Source of the DNA: Crossaster papposus
Lineage: Eukaryota; Echinodermata; Asteroidea; Velatida; Solasteridae
Direction: 5' to 3'
DNA length: 64,000 nt
NCBI GenBank assembly: GCA_037893245.1
Contig: JBAIAA010000443.1
Location: 496,001-560,000 of the forward strand
This document shows positions 39,692 through 50,700 of this stretch, in pieces (the first letter of the stretch is position 1; the number at the start of each line of letters is the position of its first letter). The translations under genes and the position numbers were made by a program. The notes under the pieces are model-generated. The model saw only the letters and a list, made by a program, of their open reading frames with translations, was not told where the DNA came from and made no database searches.

Positions 39692-40924
39692 AGCAATAGC
39701 AGGGGCGGCGCCAGGGTATTTTGATAGGGGGGGCAAACAATAGTTGACAGTACGGCGCGTCAGCGGTGGCCGACGCACTAGCGCTACGCGGGGCGGGGGG
39801 GGGGGGGGGGGGGGGGGGGGTCTGAGAGAAAATGTGCCCCCCCCCCGCCGAAGACGGAAAAAATCAAAGTCAAAGCTAAAATGAAGCTATTTTATGCAGC
39901 ATTTTTACGCTTTTGGTTCGTTATTTATTTATTTTCAGACCATAATTTTGGATCATCCATTAAGCTACCGGGACGCAATCCGTAGTCAGCATTGCTTCGG
40001 GCTCTCCATAGCAACAGTTAAAGATTGTTTAGACTTTGATTTTTTATTGTAAAATATATTGTAAAATTTAGTTTTTAAATGGAGTGGGATTCGAACCACA
40101 GAACACTGATCAATATGCCAATCTACCTAACCACTTTACTAGAGAGGGTGAGCTGCCAGAAATGTGATTTTAATCCTCTATAATTCTTACGGAATCAATC
40201 TATATTCCTAATATGATATAGAGCGTACACATAGAAGACCGTTACTGTATTGTATATTATTAATACAATCTGAAACCGATAATGAACGTTTCCGCTGACT
40301 CTAAGATCACTATTCAAATGTTGGCTACGGAAAATAATTCGCTACCGGCACCGACTTCCATGCCTCGTACACTGCAAATTGATCTGAACAACTCGGACGT
40401 TCTCTGGTGTTACGCTTTTTGAACACCGGCATGTGTTCATATAAAGCATTAGAACACATAGGCCTATGCCTAACACATGTGTAGTAAATGTTCTGAAATT
40501 TGTTAGAACACATAGCACACTTGTAGAACAATGATTTTCAATCTAAAGAACCATAACTATTGAGCTTGTAAGCCCACACTAATTTCATTCAGTAAAAAGG
40601 AACTCTAATCTGCGGGGAGGTTTTTGGGCAAACGCATTGATTACTTTATCAAAAATCACGGCGCTTTTAGCGTTGTGAGCGTTTTAGGGCCTCAGTCTGC
40701 ACAAAGTCTTCCGTGTGTCAGTGGGTTTTTTTCAGATCCGGGTCCTTAGAAATATAAGCAAGACAAACACAACCCCCTCCACCATTTCTCCTTCTTTTTC
40801 TCCTCCTTCTTCTTCTCCTTTTTTTTTTTTTTTTTAAATCATAGGGGGGGCGGCCGCCCCCCCCTGCCCCCCCTGCCCCCCCTGCCCCCCCTGCCCCCCC
40901 TGTAGCGCCGCGCCTGAGCAATGG
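39692..40924. mobile_element. Non-autonomous hAT-like transposon
   Basis: Terminal inverted repeats: left CAGGGGCGGCGCCAGGG from 39,700; right end, read inward, CAGGCGCGGCGCTACAGGG, ending at 40,916. Flanking 8-bp target duplications are AGCAATAG (39,692-39,699) and AGCAATGG (40,917-40,924), 7 of 8 identical. The 8-bp duplication and CAGGGGCGG-type terminus fit the hAT superfamily. The interior has no transposase ORF. It holds a G run of about 30 near 39,790-39,820, a minus-strand tRNA-like B box at about 40,085-40,100, and a (CCCCCCTG)n tract next to the right end. Confidence 0.82.
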
Positions 40925-40964
40925 TGTATCCTACCTCAAAGTTGCGTGTTTTTTTTGGTTAGTA

Positions 40965-41569
40965 CAGTGGAACGCCGCTATAAGTACGTCACAGGATCGT
41001 ATATTGATCGTTCGGTATAGCGATTTTCAGGTGCTAGTCCATCACGTGCCTATTTTTCAAGATGGCGTCCGCCCTCTTGTGGCCTACACACCAAATTCTT
41101 ATTCATCACATTAAATTATAAAGCAACTGTTGGCTTTTCCCTTCTATTCACATGGTAAATAATAGTCACCCAACACTCTTTAACATAAAGCACTGGCCAG
41201 TTGACATTTGGGAATTAAAGTCAGCCTAAATAAGCCTTATCGCAAATACCACTTGAATGAATTCGCAAAATAGATACAAAGCACTGTGGGAAGGAAAAGG
41301 GAGCAGTATCTGCTCCTTTTCTCTTCCCACAATTCTTGTTATCCATTGTGCAAATTTACTCAAGCAGCTAGTACACCTAGCGATAAGGCTTATAGCGTTA
41401 AATATACCCAGTGAATTTCTAACAAATCTATTGACTCATTTTAAACAATATTTGGTACATGTACATAAATGTTTTTACACAAAATATTTGGAGCCAAGGA
41501 TTGTGTTCGGTTAAATTAATAGCCGAATGTTCGCTATAGCGGTGTTCGGTATAGCGGTGTTCCACACTG
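40965..41569. mobile_element. MITE-like element immediately upstream of ATR
   Basis: Left end CAGTGGAACGCCGCTATA at 40,965; right end, read inward, CAGTGTGGAACACCGCTATA, ending at 41,569. Both termini continue with related 'ttcggtatagcg' motifs. The left flank ends in TA, but no clean duplication is seen on the right. The interior has a hairpin at about 41,284-41,331 (gtgggaaggaaaagg... with its complement). TIR resembles pogo/Tc1-like termini; the assignment is uncertain. Confidence 0.65.
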
Positions 41570-41649
41570 AAAAATTAGATTGAAAAACTAAATACGTGTT
41601 TTTTAATTAAATTTTGTTCTATAGATGTAGTACCAACATGTAAGCAGTA
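41570..41649 (+). promoter_or_regulatory. Putative 5' UTR and acceptor upstream of the ATR start
   Basis: A pyrimidine-rich tract ending ttgttctatag at about 41,624 looks like a splice acceptor, so the exon with the start codon probably begins at 41,625 and an upstream non-coding exon may exist. An in-frame TAA at 41,641-41,643 precedes the ATG. No TATA box or clear initiator could be assigned. Confidence 0.4.
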
Positions 41650-41750
41650 ATGGCGTCGTCTGGATCAATAGGAGGAATGGCAGGGTCCAATCAAATCTGC
41701 CTAAAAGACGCAGAGGCAGCTGCATTTCAGAAGCTGAGGGATGCAAAGAC
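41650..41750 (+). CDS. ATR: ATR first coding exon
   Basis: ATG at 41,650; encodes MASSGSIGGM...AAFQKLRDAK plus 2 nt of the next codon. Donor GTGAGT at 41,751. The short S/G-rich N-terminus is not conserved, which is usual for ATR; the following exon supplies the T of a conserved TPD/TPEE start. Confidence 0.8.
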
Positions 41751-44700
41751 GTGAGTATACTAGAGAAAACAAGACACCAAGTTAAAAAAATGGAAAGTAT
41801 CCTGATGCTACTTCAGCGGTTGTGTACAAAGACTATGGAGATTCTAGTTCCATACATGTGGCTCAAATACTAGACTTCCTTCGTATTGTGAGCCACACAG
41901 CTGCCATGTAAAAATAGAGAAAGGGCCAGAAAACATTCTGTTGCTATGGACATGGACATAGTGCCATCAACCGCCCCCCAAAAAGATCAATGACGCATGC
42001 TCGATCTATTCATGACCAAAGCTGCCGTTGGTGGCGCTATGCAATCTTGTGCATGACTCCATCTTGCTAGTTATTGTTCTCGTATTTGTTTTTGGGGAAA
42101 AGTATGAAATTGTGTAAGAAATTACAGGATAGCTAAACAGTTTGAAGATACAGAATCCCCAAGATTTGCAACTTTAACAAGGTCAGAAATGGAATGATTA
42201 TCAACTGAAAACAAAAGCCCAAATCGCTTTTTTTGTACCTGTTCGCCATTTTTACATAAGGCCGCTGTGTGGCTCACATTACGGAGGAGGTCCAGTATTT
42301 AAGCCACATTATGGGGCTATGGAGAGTCAAGAAAAAACAATTTTTAACAAGATTAGAAATGTATCTTAGTCCAAGATTCATGTCTTTTCAACATTTTTGC
42401 ACTGATTGACCTTCACTGAGATGATATATAAAGGAAAAAACAGCAGTGTTTCCAAAATAATTGATTATCTCACAGAATAATATTTTCAAGTAATTTCTCG
42501 ACAATTTCATCTCATCATTTCCCCTTCAAACTATATATAATTTAAAAGTAAACAAAGAAATTGGCGCTCTACCAACTAAGCTATCTTGCCCATTTCTTGT
42601 TCACTTTGAAATTTATGCAAATTTACCTGGTCAGTTTATCTGGTTTATTTGTGTATTATAAGATAAAAGGTCGTATCCTCAATAAGTGATCTCCACAATG
42701 TCGCTTCCACGGTTGTATCGTAAAATTGGGTGTGATCCCTGGTCACACGGCATTCTGGTGTGTATGACTTCTGACTAGCGCCTTCGAACAAAGATACTGA
42801 AAAATTGGGAGACCGCCAACATAGGGCAAGATAGCTTGTTTGGTAGAGCGCTAGTCCAATATCCCGCCTTGCCAATTTCTTTGTTTACTTTGAAATTTAT
42901 GCAAATTTACCTGTCAGTTTCCCCTGTGGTTTATTTGTGTATATATAATTTCATTACAAATTATTTGTTTACTTTATTTTCACTCAGCCCTGATGAGAGA
43001 CAGAAGGCTCTAAAGACATGCCGTAAGATAATTTGTCATCTAGTGGATAGCTGCTTGACAGACTTGCAAAAAGGTCAGTGTGTCCGGTTAAAAAGTTGTG
43101 GACATTATTTCAAGACCTTTTTTAGTTGCCCGTTTAACCAGTTTGTGTCGATTGCCGTGTATACACGCAAAGTTATCACAAAGGGCGGAAATATCTCCCA
43201 ACGAAATATCAGGGTGTGCTACTCACAAATGCCGGCATCAACCCACATCGGATCGGATCGCGGTTTGTGAGAAACAAAATCCTGTGCCTGGTCCTGGTCC
43301 TGGTCAATGCCAAAATAATCCAGAACTGGTTAAAAAAGAAAGCAATTTTAGAAAGAAAAAAAAAAGCTGCAGTAAAGTGAGCATAATCTACTTTTAATAA
43401 CCCTATCTCTCTAGCCCATTTTTCTTGCACATAACCTGAGCCCTGCAAAATACTGCAGTTCCAAAGTGGTAAAACTCCATGTAACCTGAATCCTGCAAAA
43501 TTTTGCAGTGGATTTGCCATTGAGCTATAAAGCAGCCAAACATGGAACAAACAGCTGCTACCTACGTGCCCAATTGACCATTTGCCCTTTGGAATTTGAA
43601 TAATATCTGGTACACTGACTCGTTCACACAGCTTGGCACAGTTTACATCTAAATTCTCCAGACCAAAGACACTGTTGCTATATCACGTGATTCGGGGCAA
43701 GCCTTACGCTAGCAACCCCCGGCTCTGGAATGGTCTGGTGTCTTTGTACTATTGTCAACCATTGTGAACAATCTATTGGTGCTGAGCGTCTCTAACGTAA
43801 CTATGCAAGAGCTTGCCCCAAATGACGTGATCAGTGTATTTGTTCTGGATAATTTAAAGTCAAACTGTGCCAAGCTGTGTGAACAAGTCAGTGTACCAGA
43901 TATTATTTAAATTCCACACGCAAATGGTCAATTACAATATAGGTCTGCACACATGACCCTTGGTATGCAAACGTTTCCCATCCTTGACACATAACTTGCA
44001 TCTTGACTGAAGATCTATCATGAAGAATGTGCATAGAGCATGAGCAGTGTGAAAGTACAAAGGAACAAAAACCTTCATTTTGATAAATACCCAAGTAACA
44101 GCAAATCTGCAAAAGCATTCAGTATTAGTTTAGGCTTTATGACCTGGATCCTGCATTGTCCTCCAGTGGCAAAACCCCAATTGCACTCAATCCTGCACAT
44201 TTCTCTGATGCATCAACTTCCAAGTGACCTCAATCCTGCAAAATTCCTTGCAATTTGCAAATAGTATTTTAAAAAATTTGGGAAGGTTAGGGTAAAAAAA
44301 AAAAAAAGTAAAGAAATCACAATAATTTTGATTGTTAAATATTTTAATTTATTGTTTTGTAAGCATTGTGGTTTATTTTACGAATGAGAGCATTCTTTTT
44401 TCTATCAGAGTTCTTTACTGCAAGTCAGTGATACATGTCAAATTACTCCAGCTGCAGTGCATTGAAGGATTTTTGCATGTACAGTGAAGAGCCCTTCTGT
44501 ATAATAAATGGGCATATGGCTTTGCTTATCAGTGTAATATACACAGTGGACCCAGCATGACCTAGTTGACCTGCAGTTTCTTTTGGCATTTCTTGGAGTT
44601 TTTTTAAGGGCCATGTGAAAAACATACCAGTAGTCCTCCATAGTGCTCCTGCCCCCTTCCCTGGCAACTTGTCTTGCCTCCTCTTGTATTCCATCTGTGC

Positions 44701-47700
44701 CATCTTGTTGCATTCACAAACCAAATGGATTACATTTTCATCTTTCTGCTCCCACATCCTACACATTGGTCCCTCTATCTTCGCCTTCATTACTTTCGTC
44801 CAAAGTGCCTGGTCCTGTGCAGCAGTTATCAACCCCCCCCCCCCCCCCCCCATCTTCTTCTTCAAGTCACCTCTCTTTAATCAACTCCAGGTCTTGTTAC
44901 CTGCTACCTCTTCTGTGTCTCTCAGAAATTCCTTATAAAGTGGCTTTCCTTCTTAATCTCTGAGCCTTTCCTCCTTTCTTTCACAACAGGATCAACTTCC
45001 TTTCCAACGACAAGTTTTTAGCCATTCTCAACAATCCATCCTGCGCCCGAGAAATTAACATACCCCTAAAAACCTCTCTTCTCAATGTCAACAGTCTGTC
45101 ATGCTTTTAGAGTTATTTCATATGGCCAAAACAATTCCCGCAAATTTAAAACAAGTCTGTGGGCCTGACGCAGAAAAGTATTTGATTTCACACAAAATGA
45201 CCTTTTTTGTATGATCTTATCATTTGGACCACAGTTGCAGCCGAGTTATCCAACAGCCAGCTAAGCACCGTCATGCTCAATTTCCTCGACCAGTACTGCA
45301 TTAGTCAGTTCCCCATCATGTTTGCTCGCACCAGTTTGACAATGTCTGGTGTCAGCGATACAACAGGACCGTTAAGGCCGCAGTTAAAGGTGCCTCAGGA
45401 TCCAAAATATCACATATGCAAAGGTACGAGACTGGGTGCTAGACCTGTTAAGGGTGGGTTTTCACGGGGCTTGCGAACGAGTTGCAAAGGATGCGAATGC
45501 CAAAAAAATTGCAAAGTCCAACATTCGGAGAAGTTTTTCTCTGAATGTTTCGCGACAATGCAGTTTGTGCATAGTTCTCACAACGTACGTGCGAATGTCG
45601 TGTGTAACGTTGCCGAACTATGGCCAGTCCACATACACGAGGAACATGCGACTAAAATGTGAACAACACTAATGTTGCACGAATCTCGGGAAACTTTTTC
45701 AAATTCCCGCCAAACTAAAAACGACTCCCGCGAACAATTGACGACGCTTCCGAACCCCCGCCCCGCTAATGTTTGGCGAACATTTGGAACCTAAAATATG
45801 AATTTTCACTTTGCCATTTTTTCGGCATTTGCATCATTCGCGAATCGTTCGCGTGCCCCGTAAAAAATCACCCCAACTGTTAAACTGAATATAGTCTGGT
45901 TTTCTGCCCTGACAATATTTTCATGTCCAGACTTCTAAAATTTAAGTTCAGGTAGGCCGACAACAAAAATAGTTCACGACCACAGTACACTGCGTAGCTA
46001 TTTTTATATGATGCAAATGATGCAACAATTCAAATTATGACGGCTTTTTCCCAAAAGGCACATTGGCGTTAAATAGTGATATTATATTTTGTCTGGTGTT
46101 GATTTTTGCCAATGCAAGTTTTGATTTCATGCAAAACAAAAATCTGGATCGATGAGCTTTATTTTGTTAACATTGTTTGCCTTACAACCACATAACTCCC
46201 AGAAACACTCAAACAGTGCAAAAGTTAACGATAATACCCGACTGTCAATAAAAAGTGTTCAAAACATTTCGGACATTTTCAGGAAAAGGCAGCATTCCCC
46301 TTTTTTTTTCGTCATGTGACACTGGACGATACTGGACCTCAAAATTCATCAGGAATAGTCAGATGTATTTAGTCTGGGAACAGACTAGACTGAATACTGT
46401 TTTGACTGGTTTGAATGTTGGCGCAGATCTTGTTTTTTTGAATTACTTGATTTTCTGTTTACAATTTCTTTCACAAAACCCTTGGTTGGTTTGCTATATA
46501 CTCACTTGCCTAAACGATGAACCCGACCATTGATGTCAGGTACCAGAATCGACCAGTAAAGCAACTTTGTTAGACAGCACGAACTAATCTGATTATCTCT
46601 CTGAGGAGTACAATGCAATGCACACAATAACACAGCTGTGTTTCTTTATATTGCTGCCAACTGACCCAAATAGTGACTTCTGCATAGGAGGGTTAATGCA
46701 CAACCCACAACCTGACCCCCCTCACTTATAACCTGTCCGTTTTGATTCCATCCACAGGTCTGAATACGTGGCTGCTATCTTGTCTGATCCGGATTCTCAA
46801 TGATTACTTCTGTCTTGACCTTCATGATCAGATTGTCAAAGTTATGGTATCTCTGCTTCATGCTGTCAAGTACAAGGATCCACCTTCCTTTTCTGAGCTT
46901 CTCAATGAGCTCTGTAGATTTGTAACAGGTGAGATTCACACGAACGTTATTTATTTTGTGTTAATTGTCAGTAATATAAAAATTAGTAATTTTTTTTCTT
47001 TTTCTAATTGATTTTTTTATTGCTATTCTGGTACCTTATCGTTAAACGCTGTTTTCATCGAACTTTGCATCGCCAATAATCGACGTTCATGTTAACTAAC
47101 TTTTTTATTTTTTTATTTTTTTATTTTTTTATTTTGCCACCATGTGGCAGGTTTTCACAGATCGCATCACATTTTAGATATGAAGCTCACAATATCATGA
47201 AGTATCCTACTTGATGGCATGTAAATACAGTCAAGTCTCGTTAAATACAAACTCGACCGGACCTAGCAAAATGGTTGGGTATATTAGATTTTTGTTTCGG
47301 TCCCATTCACTGTGCACATAAATGCAGAGTTAATGCACATGTCTATTGTCCATGACACCTTGCAAGAGATTATAAATCCAACGTCATACTTATCTCAAGG
47401 GTGGACAAAAAATGCATTCAGTTTGACTTTCAAGTGAATAAAATTAAATGCGGCAAAAACAAACGAAAAAGCAAAAGATCAGTAACATTGCAAGATAGGT
47501 TTATCAAGTCTCGGTTTTATGTTTTGCGTACAGATGTATCTGCAGCCGTCTTGAACAACTTTGCGGCTGGCGATGTTGAAGAACTAGAACCTCCTCTGAT
47601 AATGAAGCACTTTACTGTTGATGTAGACAAGCTAAGCAGCTTGGAGGTATGATGGCATCAAATAAATGTATATGTTTAACCCTAACTACCCCAAACCTAT

Positions 47701-50700
47701 CAACTCCAACTGCAGGTTTTGGCAGGTTTGGTACCAAACTTTAGCAACTAGTTGTTAGACTTTGTTTGACTCGGTACCAAAGGCCCATGAAGACCCTGTT
47801 GAATTATGTGAAGTTTAGGAGGGAAAGGCATGAGACGGGTAACGTTTTTGGAGTTTGGGGAAATGCACAGGCATTTATCATTTTTATGGGTGACCCACGG
47901 CTGTTCACGGCACAGTTCCTGGTCAACTGCTTGTGTACATACATGTACACCCTGAGTGTGTCCTCACTCAATAACATATATACTATTAGCCAGTCATCAC
48001 TGCAGAGATCTCACACTGAACAATGAATTGACCCATCTGTATCAAGTCAATCAAACTGTTGGAGTTTGGCAGGTTTAGTACTGTTAGGTTCAGTTAGGTT
48101 CATTTACTGAATCTGTGTGAGCTGTTGAAGTTTGTTAGAGAGGCTTTTTAGTGCGAGAGCCTTTGAAAAAACAGACGCAACTTAAAAATATACAGAAGAC
48201 CTCGAATAGATTTTCAAACAATTTTTTACCTATGCCAAACTTCAGGTGCCGATTACTTGAAACAAGGTTCTGGGGGACATTCCTCATTTAGCCTCAGTAG
48301 ATCACAAATGTTGGGATTCTTCGACTAACTTGCCGCGTCTTTTTCCTACTCTTCCTGTTGAACGGTGTTTGATTTGTTTATGTCTGGTTTGTATAGGAGC
48401 AGGAAGAAATGTTATGCACCTACAGAAACTCCCGACCGATCACGTTGAGGTATCACACTAACTGCAATCTCCTTCAGTTGAACCTGACGTGAGTATGAAC
48501 ACATTTATTTTCTTTGTATGAGAAACATTTTGCAACTCTACTGGTTATTCGTTGATACCCAACAGTTTTTGCTGTGTTTGTTCCTAATGTTGGTAGGGGT
48601 ATATACTTGTGTATTTCTCACAGTGGATCACTGGCCAGTCGCATGTATTTCAGGATCAGTAATTTGTGGAGTGCTTTGATCTCATAGTCTGCAGCATTGA
48701 ATTTGTGATTTGCAGGGAATTCTACAGGAAATGTGTTCGAGTCCAGCCTTTGGTTATGGTGCGTGTGCCCTTGGGCAAGGCGCTTTGTCATTCATTGCTT
48801 CTCTCCACCCAGGAGTAAATGAGTACCTGTTAGGGCAGAGAATGTTATTGCGGTTGATTTTAGCTGTTTTGCACCAAAATGGTGGCATCGAGCTGTATAC
48901 TCCCCAAGGATCTTAGATGGAATTTGGAATATTTCTTTGACCCAATAAGCAGGGGTAATAATGCACCCATGCCACTCTGCTTTATAATGCAGCATCCTAA
49001 TTGGTACAAGGGTAGATATCAAAAATAGGTTGACCCCTGCGTCATAGGTCAATTTGACAATTTTCGTACTGGCCAGACTTGTACTTGTTCAGGTTTCCAA
49101 TGGTTAAAGTTGCCTCAAGGAGTGTTTGTAGGTCTTGTCACTATCTGGTTTGTAAATCACTTTGTCATACAGACGAACGTACCATTGATTACAAGCGCTC
49201 ATTGGCTAAATACACAGTAGCGCGTTAATTACTTCCAGCTCCACTCCGTGTGAAATGTATGCGGGTTCAAGTTTAAGTGTCGTCACACTAACGAACCGGA
49301 TACTAATGAATTCAGTTTAAAAACCTAAATTATTCGGGTCTCTTTACGTCACTTTTATTAGAAAAAAAAATTTCCCTGCCGTTTTGATACATTTGTGCGA
49401 TAAAAGTGGTTATTAAATATACATTAAACTCTCTGTGTGTTTTTTCAGGAAACTACTAAATGAGTTGATTTATGACGTGACACTGGTAACCTCCTTCCAT
49501 CAGTCTCCAGGCTTTTGGTCCACTTTGGTCCAACAGTTTGATGCCGGCCAGTACGAAGTCAAACAGGTAACTTCAACTTCTGCTTTATTTACCAATATGA
49601 AAATAACAGGCAGGCTAATTTACCTGGACCAGTCAAAAAGTAACCAATTCAAAAACTATTAGAAATCTTACTTGTCAAGATATTAGTGACCAGCGAGTGC
49701 GTTGTTCGAATGCTTGCGCACACCATTCACAGGTAAACCAATTCAAATTTGGACTCAGCAAATTTAAATTTAAATCAAAATCTTACAATATTGTTTTATT
49801 TGGAGCAATGAGCTAAAACTTCATCAGGTTGAGTTGCCAAGCACCTTTCTTTATATTTTAAACACTTTTGTTGCTTCAAACGATAAAAATGCACAACTGA
49901 CAAATGGTACGCCATCTCTTAACCAGTTCGCGCCTGGATTATTTTAACATCACCGAGCCGAGGGACGTGATTATTTTTAACGAAACTCGATCCGAAGCAG
50001 GTTCAGGCCGATAGTGCCGGGAAGCACACCCATGCATTTCCGGCCTTACTCGCTGCTGACAGACATTTCCGAACTTGAACTTGGTGTGTTTATGCGTCAT
50101 CCGTTTTGAATTTGGGGAAAACTTTGCGTTTATATACGTCATCTGGCGCGAACTGGTTAAATCATTGGTAATTATATCATTATAACAGGCGACCCTAGAT
50201 GTCATAACCAAGTTACTTCCTCTGAACGGACTACCAACGACGGACATTCTGAACAAGCTGATGCAACTCATGCTGTTCTTCCTGACGTTGTTCCTCTCTG
50301 TAGATGACCTGGAGGGATACGGGTGAGTTGAATCCAAAGTAAGGCTGTGCATCGGAACAAGGTACCCGAGTACCCGACCGTGGATGTCAGGAACCGGTTC
50401 CAGATTATGGAACAGAGTACCCGTAACCAACTTTACAAATGACATAGTAACTTCTCAGACAATGAAATTGAATGGTTTTGAATGTCATTTGTTGATTATT
50501 TTAAACGTGAAACCAGGCTACAAAATATGAGTCGATAGTGTAGTTACGGGCCCCTCTCTAGTTTCGATCAAATTAGAGTCAAGGGTGTTTTGTTATCATT
50601 CCAAAATGACTTCATCAACTTCGAATATAATTCTCTTGATTCTAATGACACTAATGTTTTTAAATTTGAACAGTTTCTTGCTTGAAAAAATTGTGTTTTT

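Larger units (their letters stand above)
43074..45234 (+). other. ATR intron 2
   Basis: About 2.2 kb. It holds degenerate copies of an aatcctgcaaaatt motif (43,430-43,530 and 44,140-44,260), a 362-bp foldback, a LINE remnant and homopolymer tracts (A13 near 44,297, C-run near 44,834). No exon seen. Confidence 0.7.

Noticed and set aside
40718-40921. Arginine- and glycine-rich minus-strand frame
   Set aside because: It is a translation of poly-pyrimidine and CCCCCCTG repeats inside the hAT-like element.
47229-47300. Complete pogo-like transposon starting at cagtcaagtctcg
   Set aside because: No matching inverted end was found nearby; only a lone terminus-like string is present.
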